Source: Oscillospiraceae bacterium (lineage in GTDB: Bacteria; Bacillota; Clostridia; Oscillospirales; Oscillospiraceae). Taken from it: a stretch of DNA of 43,185 bases. Both the position numbers and the translations under genes were made by a program. The stretch is from assembly GCA_015068035.1 (NCBI GenBank), contig SVLI01000013.1, forward strand, positions 1 through 43,185. Direction: 5' to 3'. Below, one piece after another: positions 1 to 10,163 of this stretch. A model generated the notes under the pieces. The model ran no database searches. It was not told where the DNA came from and saw nothing but the letters and a program-made list of their open reading frames with translations. Within the stretch, counting starts at the first letter, position 1. Every line of letters begins with the position of its first letter.

Positions 1-90
1 TTCCTTTCCAAAGATGCAGAAAAGCTCCGCGAGTTTTTCGCAGAGCGTCAGGAACCGGCTGCGCTTGAAAAAACTTCAAGCGCAAGCTAA
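1..90 (+). CDS. Possible 3' end of an unidentified protein gene (partial)
   Basis: Reading from base 1 in frame 1 gives 29 residues and a TAA stop at 88-90. The peptide is charged and helix-prone (KDAEKLREFF..., then an Ala/Ser-rich tail), which looks more like a genuine protein C-terminus than random sequence. It overlaps the non-homologous tail of the minus-strand integrase frame, so at most one of the two is real here. The final codons lie in a hairpin (61-83). I do not recognise the family, and the piece is too short for a confident call. If real, it marks the chromosomal or neighbouring gene against which the integrase was broken. Confidence 0.35.
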   Translation, partial: FLSKDAEKLREFFAERQEPAALEKTSSAS

Positions 91-98
91 AAATTTTT
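58..98. terminator. Hairpin at the end of the partial gene, weak terminator candidate
   Basis: GCGCTTGAA (61-69) and TTCAAGCGC (75-83) form a perfect 9-bp stem with a 5-base loop; GCT (58-60) and AGC (85-87) can extend it past a one-base bulge. A run of five T follows at 94-98, separated from the stem by about 10 bases, so it is a poor match to a classical rho-independent terminator on the plus strand. No T-run follows on the minus strand. Confidence 0.35.
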
Positions 99-1190
99 GT
101 CGTGTGCTTGACATACGGGTGTCTCAGGTTATGGCTGCTGAAGTTAGGCAAAAGAACCGGAGGCTCCTCACTCTTCAAAAACTCCGCATCATTACAATCC
201 CGGATAATGCGCTTGTACACCTTGTTCAGCGTTCCTTGGGTATGTAGACCACCAAAGCGATTGATGAAAACGAAGTCTGTATACCCATCAATAGAAATGT
301 CACAAGTAACCCCTACCTGCTCCTGCATTTCTTTTTCCATCAGGAAAGCTTTTTGGACAGTTTCTGTCATAGGGATCAGCCGTTTACTGGCAGGCGTCTT
401 AGTATCGTTAATGGCATATTTACACCGGTGGTTTCCGTTGCTGTAATATACCAAAGTGTGATTCACATTGATCATTCCTTCTTCAAAATCGATATCGCAC
501 CATCTAAGTCCGGTTGCTTCACCAACACGCATGCCGGTACCCAATAATACGGCTGTAATGGGATACCAACGCGCATTTGGTGTATTTTGTGACAGGAAGG
601 ATAATAGGAGTTCCTGTTCAGCCTTGGACAATGCCTGACGCTTCTTGGTGTTCATTTGATGCGATCGTTTGAGCTCCTTAACGGCATTGTCAGAGGGATT
701 CTTTTCGATCCACTCATCATCTACAGCGATTTGGAACACCTGATGCAGAATGGTCTGCACTGCTTCAATAGTCCCCTCTTTCAGTCGGCGCTCATCAGCA
801 AGGTGATTAAAGAACCGCTTTACATCTGACTTCTTAATACTGACAATATACTGCCACCCTAAGCTTTCCTGCACGTATTGCTGGTACATATAGCAGTAAT
901 TTTGAAATGTATTCGGACGCAGGCCGCGCTTTAGCTCCTTCCACAATCCAAACACATCATTAAGTGTGGTGGTCCGGCTATCAAACCTCGTCTGGTTTGC
1001 AGCTTTTACCGAATAGATTTCAGTCTCTTTATCTCGCAGTTCATCCAAGCTCTTGGCATAGACAGAATACTTCTTTCCAAACACAGTATAGCGAAACTCA
1101 TACCGCCCGTCAGGTTTTTGGTATTCACCTGTGCGGAGCTTTACCCGGTTACTGTCATAACGCGCTGATTTACCCATATACATCACCTCC

Positions 1191-1388
1191 TTAAATAGAA
1201 TACCGTTTTCTTAGGTATTCCTCAAAACATGCTTTCTTGATTAGGCACTTGCTGCCCACCCATAAGACAAACGTGCAGCTTTCATCAGCTGCCAGTTTCC
1301 GCAGTTTGTTTTCGCCGATGTTGAAATACGCAGCGGCCTCCTCGATGGTCAGGTTTGATTTCTCCCAAATAGGGACTTCCTTTTTCAT
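1191..1388 (-). CDS. xis: Tn916-type excisionase (Xis)
   Basis: A 65-residue protein starting MKKEVPIWEKSNLTIEEAAA. It matches the pattern of Tn916 Xis (67 residues): P-I-W-E, then L-T-I-E-E-A-x-x-Y-F-x-I-G-E-N-K-L-R, a winged-helix excisionase fold, and a C-terminal basic segment. The start at 1386-1388 is preferred because GGAG lies 9 bases upstream; an earlier ATG at 1401-1403 would overlap that ribosome site. The stop is followed directly by the integrase ribosome site (7-base gap), as in the xis-int module of Tn916-like elements. Xis binds the element ends and directs Int towards excision. No conjugation, regulation or cargo genes lie upstream, where lysS follows, so this is the remnant of an element. 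Confidence 0.85.
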   Translation of the reverse strand: MKKEVPIWEKSNLTIEEAAAYFNIGENKLRKLAADESCTFVLWVGSKCLIKKACFEEYLRKRYSI

Positions 1389-1433
1389 GTGTCTCGACTC
1401 CATTCTATTTTATTTTGTCTTTCGACACATGGA

Positions 1434-1491
1434 TTATATAACCAAAAAGAGGCTCTACTCAAAACAGTAGAACCTCTTTTTGGTTATATAA
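1434..1491. repeat. Very stable 19+6 bp inverted repeat between xis and lysS
   Basis: Bases 1434-1452 and 1473-1491 are perfectly complementary over 19 bp; after one C/A mismatch the stem continues for 6 bp (1454-1459 with 1466-1471), leaving a six-base loop. On the minus strand the outer foot carries TATAAT (complement of 1433-1438), about 45 bases upstream of the xis start, so it could serve as an xis -10 box as well as terminate lysS transcription. There is no good -35 box at the right distance. Surrounding bases 1404-1587 are AT-rich and hold no gene. Confidence 0.7.
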
Positions 1492-1587
1492 GTTTTTATA
1501 TCTTTTTGTTTTAGAATTGGTTACCAAGTGGTACTTTTTATCGACTTTAATCTCTTAAAAAGTTATAAAAAGATACAAAATTCGACA

Positions 1588-3084
1588 TTAATCGACAGGT
1601 TTCATTGTGGGGAACAAAATTACGTCTCTGATGGAGTCGCAGCCGGTCAACATCATAACGCAGCGGTCAATGCCGATGCCAAGACCGCCCGTGGGCGGCA
1701 TGCCGTATTCCAGCGCGTTGATGTAATCGTTATCCATCATGCCGGCCTCGTCATCACCCTTGGCGCGAAGCTCAACCTGCTTAAGAAAACGCTGCTTCTG
1801 ATCGATGGGATCGTTGAGCTCGGAGAAGGCGTTGCCCATCTCACTGCGGCAGATGAACAGCTCGAAGCGCTCGGTCAAGCGCGGATCCGCAGGGCTGCGC
1901 TTTGCCAGCGGCGACACATCCACAGGATGCATGGTGATGAATGTGGGCTGGATGATCTTATCCTCAACCTTCTGATCATAGCACTCGTACAGTGCGTGTC
2001 CCCATGTCGGCTCCACGCCGTCCATATCCACGCCGACGCTCTTTGCCGCGGCAACAGCCTCCGCATCGTCCGAAATCGCCATAAAATCGACGCCGAGGTA
2101 TTCCTTCACGGCTTCCGCCATCGTCAGGCGACGGAAAGGTGCTTTCAGGGAAACTTCTTCGCCCTGCCACACAACGTCATACGTGCCGAGGATCTCCATC
2201 GCAGCGCCGGAAAGCAGCTCCTCGAAGAGGTCCATCATGCCATTGAAGTCCGTGTACGCCTCATAGAGCTCAACGCTCGTGAACTCCGGATTGTGCCGGG
2301 TGTCCATGCCCTCGTTGCGGAAGATGCGGCCGATCTCATACACACGCTCCATGCCGCCGACGATCAGGCGCTTGAGGTGCAGCTCGGTTGCAATACGCAG
2401 ATACATATCAAGGTCCAGCGTATTGTGGTGCGTGATGAAGGGACGCGCCGTTGCGCCGCCGGAGATCGTGTTGAGAACCGGCGTTTCAACCTCCATATAA
2501 CCTCTGCCGTCGAGGAAACGGCGCACATAGCTGATAAACTTCGAGCGAATTTCAAAGTTGCGGCGGCTATCGTCGTTCATGATGAGATCGACATAGCGCT
2601 GACGGTACTTGAGTTCAACATTGGTCATGCCGTGGAACTTTTCCGGCAGCGGACGCAGAGACTTCGACAGCAGCGTGACCTTTTCAACGTGCACGGAGAT
2701 CTCCTCCGTCTTGGTTTTGAAGACATAACCGCTCACACCGATGATATCGCCGATATCATACTTACGGAAATCCGCAAACTCCTGCGCGGAGACCGAATCG
2801 GCGCGAATGTAAAGCTGCAGCTGGCCCTTGCCGTCCTTGATGTGGCAGAAAATCGCCTTGCCCATTCCGCGCTTGGACATGATGCGACCAGCGACCTGCA
2901 CGGTCTTGCCTTCCAGCTCATCATACTGGCCTTTGACCTCAACCGTCCAATGACTGCGCGCAAAATGCGTCTGCCAAAACGGATCGCGTCCCTCACTCTG
3001 CAGGGCGGAAAGTTTGTCTCTGCGAACCTGCAGGATCTCAGAGAGTTCCGTTTCCGTAACCTGGTTTCTCTGTTCCTCGCTCAT
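1588..3084 (-). CDS. lysS: Lysyl-tRNA synthetase, class II
   Basis: Charges tRNA-Lys with lysine in the cytosol. The 498-residue protein has the usual order: an N-terminal OB-fold anticodon-binding domain (around residues 55-160) and a class II catalytic core with motif 2 (FRNEGMDTRHNPEFT) and motif 3 (GGLGIGIDRCVMMLTG). The C-terminus ends at the normal place, just after motif 3 (LFPTMKP). ATG 3082-3084 has GGAGG five bases upstream. It lies 11 bases downstream of greA, a common clostridial pair, and should be cotranscribed from the promoter at 3659-3687. The hairpin at 1434-1491 is the first possible terminator downstream. Confidence 0.97.
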   Translation of the reverse strand: MSEEQRNQVTETELSEILQVRRDKLSALQSEGRDPFWQTHFARSHWTVEVKGQYDELEGKTVQVAGRIMSKRGMGKAIFCHIKDGKGQLQLYIRADSVSAQEFADFRKYDIGDIIGVSGYVFKTKTEEISVHVEKVTLLSKSLRPLPEKFHGMTNVELKYRQRYVDLIMNDDSRRNFEIRSKFISYVRRFLDGRGYMEVETPVLNTISGGATARPFITHHNTLDLDMYLRIATELHLKRLIVGGMERVYEIGRIFRNEGMDTRHNPEFTSVELYEAYTDFNGMMDLFEELLSGAAMEILGTYDVVWQGEEVSLKAPFRRLTMAEAVKEYLGVDFMAISDDAEAVAAAKSVGVDMDGVEPTWGHALYECYDQKVEDKIIQPTFITMHPVDVSPLAKRSPADPRLTERFELFICRSEMGNAFSELNDPIDQKQRFLKQVELRAKGDDEAGMMDNDYINALEYGMPPTGGLGIGIDRCVMMLTGCDSIRDVILFPTMKPVD

Positions 3085-3095
3085 GATGTCCTCCG

Positions 3096-3578
3096 TCAGT
3101 TGTTCTCTACGCTGATAATCTTAAACTGCAGAAGGCCGGCCGGTGCTTCAATCGCAACGGTCTCGCCCTCAAAATGTCCAATCAAACCGCGGCCAAAGGG
3201 GCTGTCGTCAGAAATGCGTCCCTCCATGGGGTTGGCTTCCTGAGATCCGACGATCTGATAGGCGACGGTTTCGTTCTCTTCCACGTCGATCACGGTCACG
3301 CGGCTGCCGATGCCGACCTTGCCCTCGGTCATCTCGGTCGCTTCAATGATCTCTGCATTCTCGATCAGATTCTTGACCTCTGCAATCTTGGAATAGAGCT
3401 TGCCCTGCTCGGTTTTCGCATCGTCATACTCGCTGTTTTCGGACAGGTCGCCAAAGGAGCGAGCCTCTTTGATCTGCTCTGCAACTTCCTTCTCGCGGAC
3501 AGTCTGCAGATAGTTGAGCTCGTCAACAAGCTGATCGTAGCGCTCCTGACTCATTTTATATCTGTTCTCGATCGCCAT
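3096..3578 (-). CDS. greA: Transcription elongation factor GreA
   Basis: GreA stimulates the intrinsic cleavage activity of backtracked RNA polymerase. The 160-residue protein has the N-terminal coiled coil with the acidic tip (GDLSENSEYDDAK, the conserved D-L-S-E-N-A/S-E-Y motif) and a C-terminal FKBP-like domain (GSRVTVIDVEENE, ISDDSPFGRGLIG). ATG 3576-3578 is chosen because GGAGG (3587-3591) stands eight bases upstream; a TTG five codons earlier would overlap that site. Forms an operon with lysS. Confidence 0.97.
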   Translation of the reverse strand: MAIENRYKMSQERYDQLVDELNYLQTVREKEVAEQIKEARSFGDLSENSEYDDAKTEQGKLYSKIAEVKNLIENAEIIEATEMTEGKVGIGSRVTVIDVEENETVAYQIVGSQEANPMEGRISDDSPFGRGLIGHFEGETVAIEAPAGLLQFKIISVENN

Positions 3579-3658
3579 AGGGATAACCTCCAATGTGAAT
3601 GAGTTTTATAGGTGTTTCCTTGGGAAAATGCTTTCAAGCCGGTATAAGTCAAGCATAT

Positions 3659-3687
3659 ATTATACAGGCTTTCCTCCGCCTTGTCAA
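3659..3687 (-). promoter_or_regulatory. Consensus sigma-A promoter for greA-lysS
   Basis: On the minus strand TTGACA (3682-3687) is followed after exactly 17 bases by TATAAT (3659-3664): a perfect match to the housekeeping consensus. Transcription would start near 3652, giving a leader of about 75 bases before greA. Confidence 0.9.
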
Positions 3688-3721
3688 CAAGCCCACATCA
3701 GCTCTATATGCAATATCAAGC

Positions 3722-3760
3722 GGAAAAACAGGCAGTACGCAGGAAATTCTGCGTACTGCC
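3722..3760 (-). terminator. Rho-independent terminator of the glycolytic operon
   Basis: GGCAGTACGCAG (3731-3742) and CTGCGTACTGCC (3749-3760) form a perfect 12-bp stem with a six-base loop, followed on the minus strand by TGTTTTTCC. It lies 20 bases past the eno stop and upstream of the greA promoter. Confidence 0.9.
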
Positions 3761-3779
3761 TACGTTAATTTGCATCAAC

Positions 3780-5093
<1,314 letters not shown>

Positions 5094-5096
5094 CTA

Positions 5097-6605
5097 TCAA
5101 AGTATCAGGGACTCCCCTGTCATTTCCTTCGGGATCACCAAACCCATCAGCGTCAGAATTGTGGGCGCAATGTCTGCCAGTCGGCCCGCTTTCAGCGCAA
5201 CATCCGCGCCGACAATGGCCAGCGGCACAGGATTTGTCGTGTGTGCGGTATGTGCCTGTCCGTCCGGGGCAAGCATGCAGTCTGCATTGCCATGATCTGC
5301 CGTGACAAGCGTCACGCCACCCAGTTCGCGAACCGCATTTACGATACGTCCGACGCAGGAATCAACGGTTTCCACCGCCTTGACAGCCGCGTCAAAACAG
5401 CCAGTGTGACCAACCATGTCGCAGTTGGCCAAATTGATGACCACCAGATCGTATGCTCCGCTGCGAATGCGGGCAATTGCCTCGTCCGTCACTTCAACTG
5501 CGCTCATCTCCGGAATCAGATCGTAGGTCGGCACAGATTTCGGCGAGGGAATCAGCACTCTCTCCTCCCCCGGATTCGGCTCTTCGACGCCGCCGTTAAA
5601 GAAGAACGTAACGTGTGCATATTTCTCCGTTTCCGCAATGCGAAGCTGCTTGAGTCCCAGTTCGCCGAGATACGCACCGAGCGTGTTTTCAATCTTCTCC
5701 TTTTGGAACGCAACCGGCAATGTAAGCAGCTCATCGTACTGCGTTGTGCATACGAAATGAAGATCGAGCTTGTCCGTATCCATCTGCGCATCCTGCGGAA
5801 GCGTACCGGTAAGCGCCCATGTGATCTCGCGTGCGCGGTCCGGGCGGAAATTGAAGAAAACTACGCTGTCACCCGGGCGGATCACGCCGTCCTTCTGGCA
5901 GACAACGGGCAGCATAAACTCATCCGTGACGCCCTGTTCGTAGCTCGCTTCAACCGCAGCGACAGGGTTCGGCGCAGACTCACCCACGCCGCGCACCATC
6001 GCATCGTAAGCTTTTTGCAGGCGCTCCCAACGTTTGTCACGATCCATTGCATAAAAGCGGCCCATCACCGTTGCAATTTTCCCGACGCCAAGTTCATCCA
6101 GCTTGCTGCACAGCTGCTCGATGTATCCGGCACCGGTCTTGGGTCCCACATCGCGCCCATCCAAAAAAGCATGGATAAAGACCTTTTCCAGCCCGTGCCT
6201 TTTTGCCATCTCTACCAGCGCATACAGGTGCTCGATATGGCTGTGCACGCCGCCGTCGGACATGAGTCCCATCAGATGCAGTGCACCACCGCGAGAAGCT
6301 TCCATCGCCTGGACATACACCGGGTTTTCAAAGAAGCTGCCGTCCCGCACTGTGTTCGTGATGCGCAGAAGTTCCTGATAAATGACGCGTCCTGCGCCGA
6401 TATTCGTGTGTCCAACCTCGCTGTTGCCGATCTGACCCGCAGGCAGACCAACGGCTTCGCCGGAAGCAATCAGCTCTGTGTGCGGACAATCCGCAAAAAT
6501 CTTGCTAAGCTCCGGTGTTTTCGCAGCAGCAATGGCGTTGCCCTTATCCGGAGCCGCAAGTCCGTAACCATCCAGAATCAGAAGTACGGTTGGGATCTTT
6601 TTCAT
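5097..6605 (-). CDS. gpmI: 2,3-bisphosphoglycerate-independent phosphoglycerate mutase
   Basis: Interconverts 3- and 2-phosphoglycerate using Mn in an alkaline-phosphatase-like fold. The 502-residue protein shows the N-terminal metal site (LLILDGYG), the catalytic Ser62 in GQIGNSEVGHTNIGAGR, the substrate-binding insert (DGRDVGPKTGAGY; NFRPDRAREIT) and the C-terminal metal ligands (NLANCDMVGHTG, TADHGNAD). Starts with ATG after AGGAGATCGAA. It sits between tpiA and eno, completing the lower glycolytic steps. Confidence 0.98.
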   Translation of the reverse strand: MKKIPTVLLILDGYGLAAPDKGNAIAAAKTPELSKIFADCPHTELIASGEAVGLPAGQIGNSEVGHTNIGAGRVIYQELLRITNTVRDGSFFENPVYVQAMEASRGGALHLMGLMSDGGVHSHIEHLYALVEMAKRHGLEKVFIHAFLDGRDVGPKTGAGYIEQLCSKLDELGVGKIATVMGRFYAMDRDKRWERLQKAYDAMVRGVGESAPNPVAAVEASYEQGVTDEFMLPVVCQKDGVIRPGDSVVFFNFRPDRAREITWALTGTLPQDAQMDTDKLDLHFVCTTQYDELLTLPVAFQKEKIENTLGAYLGELGLKQLRIAETEKYAHVTFFFNGGVEEPNPGEERVLIPSPKSVPTYDLIPEMSAVEVTDEAIARIRSGAYDLVVINLANCDMVGHTGCFDAAVKAVETVDSCVGRIVNAVRELGGVTLVTADHGNADCMLAPDGQAHTAHTTNPVPLAIVGADVALKAGRLADIAPTILTLMGLVIPKEMTGESLIL

Positions 6606-6637
6606 TTCGATCTCCTGTTTAATTTATCAAACTTGGC

Positions 6638-7411
6638 TCAGTCCTGCGCGGTCGCGGCAATAATCGCGGCAAAGCTTTCCGGTTTCAGAGAAGCGCCGCC
6701 AATCAGTCCGCCATCGATATCCGGCATGGAAAGCAATTCTTTGGCGTTCTTCTCATTCATACTCCCGCCGTACTGAATGCGTACAGCTCTTGCAATGCGT
6801 CCGTCATACAGTCCGCGGATCATCTTGCGGATTCTGCTGCAAACCTCCTGCGCCTGCTCGGCAGTTGCCGTCTTACCCGTGCCGATCGCCCAGATCGGCT
6901 CATACGCGATGACGACTTTGCGCACTTCGGAAGCCTCCATACCCCAAAGCGCCGCCTTAACCTGATAGGCAATCCGCTCCATGGTCAGTCCGCGCGTATG
7001 TTCTTCCTCACTTTCGCCCACGCAGATGATCGGGCAAATGCCGCTTGCAAGCGCAGCCTTTGCCTTGGCATTGACGAGATAGTCGGTCTCGCCATTGTCG
7101 GCGCGGCGCTCGCTGTGCCCAAGGATCACATACTTAACGCCAAGGTCAAGCAGCATCTCCAGGCTCACCTCGCCGGTATGCGCGCCACGCTCGAACTGGC
7201 TCATATTCTGCGCTCCAACGCGCACACCGATCTTCTTCGTCGCAGCGATTGCCGCGGGAAGCAGCGGATACGGCACGCAGATGGCAACCTCACACTCGCG
7301 CTTGCGGGGCATCACCTCGGCAAGCTTCGCCATAAAGGGTTTCACCTCGGAAGGCTTCATATTCATCTTCCAGTTGCCCGCGATAAACGGCTTTCTGTAC
7401 TTTTTCTGCAT
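6638..7411 (-). CDS. tpiA: Triosephosphate isomerase
   Basis: Interconverts dihydroxyacetone phosphate and glyceraldehyde 3-phosphate. The 257-residue TIM barrel has the catalytic triad: Lys15 in AGNWKMN, the His in LGHSERR, and the Glu in VIAYEPIWAIGTGK (with loop 6), plus the phosphate-binding GGSMN and GGLIGGASL. ATG 7409-7411 with AGAGGAAC upstream is preferred; a longer reading would overlap the asparaginase gene. The start lies two bases after the asparaginase stop, so the two are likely translationally coupled. Confidence 0.97.
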   Translation of the reverse strand: MQKKYRKPFIAGNWKMNMKPSEVKPFMAKLAEVMPRKRECEVAICVPYPLLPAAIAATKKIGVRVGAQNMSQFERGAHTGEVSLEMLLDLGVKYVILGHSERRADNGETDYLVNAKAKAALASGICPIICVGESEEEHTRGLTMERIAYQVKAALWGMEASEVRKVVIAYEPIWAIGTGKTATAEQAQEVCSRIRKMIRGLYDGRIARAVRIQYGGSMNEKNAKELLSMPDIDGGLIGGASLKPESFAAIIAATAQD

Positions 7412-7413
7412 GG

Positions 7414-8436
7414 TTATATGTTCCTCTCTTCCAAATCCTCCGTGATTTCTCCACAGAGGTTGCATGTAAACATTCTGCGAATTTCCGCAGGGTCATCCGT
7501 CTGTCCGAGCACCCACATCAGCTTTGTGACCGCAGCTTCCGTCGTCATGTCCCGACTTTCCAAAACGCCCTGCTTCAGCGCCATCTTACCAACCTGATAG
7601 AGCGAAAAATCGCTCGGTTCATATAAGCACTGGCTGCACACCACAACCGTTATGCCGCGCAGCGCCGCCTTTTGCAGCTTTGCAACCAGGTCGCGGCGCA
7701 CAAAGTGCAATCCACCGGCGCCAAAGGCCTCAATCACAATACCGCGGTAGTGCATATCCGCCAGCATATCCAGCACTTCGGGGTCGAAGCCCGGCGTGAG
7801 CTTGATGAGAAATACCTTCTGCTCAAGCTCCGAGTGCAATCGGCACGGCGCGTCTGTCACGCGCGGCAGCGCCCGAGTGTTCAGATTCAGTCCCTTTCCG
7901 TCCACATAAGCAACGGGCGGATAATTGACGCTTTCAAAGGCATCAAAATCCATTGTATGGGTTTTAACCGCACGGCAGCCAAGCAACACTTTCCGGTTAA
8001 ACGCAATAAACACACCTCTTGCTCCGCTGGCCGCCATCGCAAACGCAGTGCGCAGATTCTCCATGGCATCCGTCATCGGATGATCGGCCGGAAGCTGTGA
8101 GCCCGTCAGCACAACCGGAATCGGCAAATCGCGCAGCATAAAGGAAAGCACCGAGGCTGTATACGCCATCGTATCCGTTCCGTGCGTAATTACGATTCCG
8201 TCATAAGATGTCTGGCAATCATAAATCGTCTGCGCGATCAGCCGCCATTCCTCCGGCTGAATGTTGGAGGAATCTAAATGCAGAAGCTCCAGCACAGAGA
8301 TTTCATAATAATCCGGTGCAACAGAAGGGAACCAACCGGCAAGCTCGCCTCCGCTCATGTCGGGCGCCAGACCCTCATCCGTAGCGCGGGAGGCGATTGT
8401 GCCGCCAGTTGTCAAAACAAGCAGGCGCTTTTTCAT
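7414..8436 (-). CDS. ansA: L-asparaginase, type I (cytoplasmic)
   Basis: Hydrolyses asparagine to aspartate and ammonia. The 340-residue length matches cytoplasmic AnsA-type enzymes. The N-terminal LTTGGTIAS holds the first catalytic Thr, and [16 protein letters not shown] holds the second Thr-Asp pair (T-H-G-T-D-T); SLQLPADHP-like [14 protein letters not shown] follows. There is no signal peptide, consistent with the low-affinity intracellular type. Its ATG overlaps the pgk stop in an ATGA, and its stop abuts tpiA, so it is embedded in the glycolytic operon and should be produced with it. That context is unusual and suggests asparagine use tied to growth on sugars, but this is inference. Confidence 0.93.
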   Translation of the reverse strand: MKKRLLVLTTGGTIASRATDEGLAPDMSGGELAGWFPSVAPDYYEISVLELLHLDSSNIQPEEWRLIAQTIYDCQTSYDGIVITHGTDTMAYTASVLSFMLRDLPIPVVLTGSQLPADHPMTDAMENLRTAFAMAASGARGVFIAFNRKVLLGCRAVKTHTMDFDAFESVNYPPVAYVDGKGLNLNTRALPRVTDAPCRLHSELEQKVFLIKLTPGFDPEVLDMLADMHYRGIVIEAFGAGGLHFVRRDLVAKLQKAALRGITVVVCSQCLYEPSDFSLYQVGKMALKQGVLESRDMTTEAAVTKLMWVLGQTDDPAEIRRMFTCNLCGEITEDLEERNI

Positions 8437-9644
8437 TCTTTGTCCAAAAGGCAGGCAACACCGGGCAGAACCTCACCGCCGAGGAACTCAAGCGTGGCGC
8501 CGCCGCCCGTGGAGATATGCGTGATCTTGTCGGCAAAGCCAAGCTGCTCAACCGCAGCCGCGCTGTCACCGCCACCGACGATCGTGACTGCGCCGGATTC
8601 CGCAAGCGCCCGCGCCATCGCGCGCGTACCCTTTGAGAAGTTCTCAAACTCGAACACGCCGACCGGGCCGTTCCACACAACCGTGCCCGCGCCGCGGATC
8701 GCATCGGAGAACAGCTCAACCGTCTTCGGGCCGATGTCCATTCCCATATAATTCTCCGGAATGTTGGAAACGTCCACCGTAATGAAGTCGGCCGAATCCT
8801 CATAGTCGGTGTGCACAGCCAGGTCAACGGACATCAAGAAGCGCACGCCCTTTTCCTTCGCCTTTTCCACGATGCTCCGCGCAAACTCCACTCTGTCTGC
8901 CTCCAGAATCGAGGTGCCGATTTCATGGCCCTGTGACTTCAGGAAGGTATAGGCCATGCCACCGCCGACAATGATCGTGTCCGCTTTGTCGAGCAGATTT
9001 GTCAGCACCATGATCTTATCAGAGACCTTCGCACCGCCCATCAGGGCAACAAAGGGGCGCTTCGGATTTTCCAGCGCGCCGCCCATAATCTCCAGTTCCT
9101 TGGCAATCAGGAAGCCGGACACAGCGGGCAGATAGGCCGCCACGCCGGCCGTGGAGGCGTGCGCACGGTGCACGGCGCCGAAAGCATCGGAGACATAGAT
9201 CTCCGCGAGGTCGGCAAGCGCCTTGGCAAACTCGGGGTCGTTCTTCTCCTCGCCCTTTTCAAAGCGCAGGTTTTCCAAAAGCATGATCTCGCCGGGCTTG
9301 AGGGCTTTCGCCTTGGCCTGCGCATCCTGTCCAACAACGTCCGCTGCAAGCGGAACTTCCATGCCGAGCAGCTCGCTGAGACGCTTTGCAACGGGCGCCA
9401 GACTCAGCTCGGGCTTCACCTCACCCTTCGGCTTGCCGAGGTGAGAGCAGGCAATCACGGCCGCACCGTGCTCAAGCAGATAACGGATGGTCGGCAGCGC
9501 AGCCGTAATGCGCTTGTCGTCCGTAATCTCGCGCGTTGCCTTGTCCTGCGGCACATTGAAGTCGCAGCGCAAAAGCACGCGCTTGCCGGATACCTCAATG
9601 TCCTCAACCGTCTTTTTGTTATATTTGGATACCTGTTCGCTCAT
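8433..9644 (-). CDS. pgk: Phosphoglycerate kinase
   Basis: Makes ATP from 1,3-bisphosphoglycerate. The 403-residue protein shows [11 protein letters not shown], the basic substrate patch ([20 protein letters not shown]), [15 protein letters not shown], the GGAKVSDKI nucleotide loop, and the C-terminal [13 protein letters not shown] and [14 protein letters not shown]. The start ATG shares one base with the trmL stop (TGATG), with AAAGGAG upstream. The gene normally found in front of pgk, glyceraldehyde-3-phosphate dehydrogenase, is not here; trmL takes that position. Confidence 0.98.
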   Translation of the reverse strand: MSEQVSKYNKKTVEDIEVSGKRVLLRCDFNVPQDKATREITDDKRITAALPTIRYLLEHGAAVIACSHLGKPKGEVKPELSLAPVAKRLSELLGMEVPLAADVVGQDAQAKAKALKPGEIMLLENLRFEKGEEKNDPEFAKALADLAEIYVSDAFGAVHRAHASTAGVAAYLPAVSGFLIAKELEIMGGALENPKRPFVALMGGAKVSDKIMVLTNLLDKADTIIVGGGMAYTFLKSQGHEIGTSILEADRVEFARSIVEKAKEKGVRFLMSVDLAVHTDYEDSADFITVDVSNIPENYMGMDIGPKTVELFSDAIRGAGTVVWNGPVGVFEFENFSKGTRAMARALAESGAVTIVGGGDSAAAVEQLGFADKITHISTGGGATLEFLGGEVLPGVACLLDKE

Positions 9645-10132
9645 CAGAGTGCTCCTTTCATCTCTCCATAATCACGCAAACCGGGAAATCCCTGCTGCCG
9701 CAGTGCTTCATAGCACAGGATTGCCACACTGTTTGCAAGATTCAGACTTCTCGCCTCTGCCCGGATTGGAATCCGGACGCAGCGGTCATAATATTTCTCC
9801 CGAAGATACAAAGGCAGCCCGGCAGTCTCTTTCCCGAACAGCAGGGCAACATCGCCTTTCAGATCTGCCTCCGCATAGCCGCGCGGCGCCTTTGTTGTTG
9901 CCAGATAGATATTCCCGTCTCCGTTTTGCGCAAAATATTCCTCAATATTCTCGTAAACATGCAAATCCACAAGCGGCCAGTAGTCCAGCCCCGCGCGTTT
10001 GACAGCGCGGTCGGAAATATCAAAGCCAAGCGGCTTAATCAGATGCAGTCTCGCGCCGGTCGCCGCACAGGTTCTGGCAATGTTCCCCGTGTTCATCGGA
10101 ATCTCCGGCTCCACAAGCACAATATCGATCAA
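9644..10132 (-). CDS. trmL: tRNA (cytidine/uridine-34 2'-O)-methyltransferase TrmL
   Basis: SPOUT-family enzyme that 2'-O-methylates the wobble base of tRNA-Leu. The 162-residue protein shows the family opening ([21 protein letters not shown]), the [11 protein letters not shown] motif and the knotted C-terminus ([19 protein letters not shown]). The TTG start at 10130-10132 is chosen: GGGGGG lies six bases upstream, the length fits the family, and the only upstream ATG (10190-10192) coincides with the -35 box of the gene's own promoter. It heads the glycolytic operon and overlaps pgk by one base. Confidence 0.93.
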   Translation of the reverse strand: MIDIVLVEPEIPMNTGNIARTCAATGARLHLIKPLGFDISDRAVKRAGLDYWPLVDLHVYENIEEYFAQNGDGNIYLATTKAPRGYAEADLKGDVALLFGKETAGLPLYLREKYYDRCVRIPIRAEARSLNLANSVAILCYEALRQQGFPGLRDYGEMKGAL

Positions 10133-10163
10133 GGGCTTCCCCCCTAAATTTACATATGCAGGT

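Larger units (their letters stand above)
1..1183 (-). pseudogene. Tn916-type tyrosine recombinase (integrase), C-terminus lost
   Basis: The frame opens at ATG 1181-1183, preceded by GGAGGTG (ATG 1175-1177 is an alternative), and stays open to the window edge. About the first 355 residues read as a Tn916/ICE-family site-specific integrase: an N-terminal arm-binding region, a core-binding SAM-like domain (around residues 70-180), then the catalytic domain with GTGMRVGEATGLRW (first Arg), a beta-hairpin Lys region (NDTKTPASKR) and SSHNLRH (the H-x-x-R motif). Directly after HNLRH homology stops. The family normally continues into an LGH-type motif and the nucleophilic Tyr about 30-40 residues later; instead a basic, low-similarity tail follows from about base 115 to 1. 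The enzyme as encoded lacks the Tyr and should be inactive. A chimeric assembly join at the window edge is an alternative to a real deletion. Confidence 0.8.

Noticed and set aside
94..1432. Similar TTTTGTC...GACA stretches at both ends of int-xis as possible att sites
   Set aside because: The likeness (about 94-114 versus 1413-1432) is short and gapped; not enough to call attachment sites.
1528..3243. 571-codon plus-strand open frame opposite lysS and greA
   Set aside because: It mirrors lysS, which has complete class II motifs. Its own translation is His/Arg/Leu-rich low-complexity sequence with no ribosome site; it is a shadow of a GC-skewed minus-strand gene.
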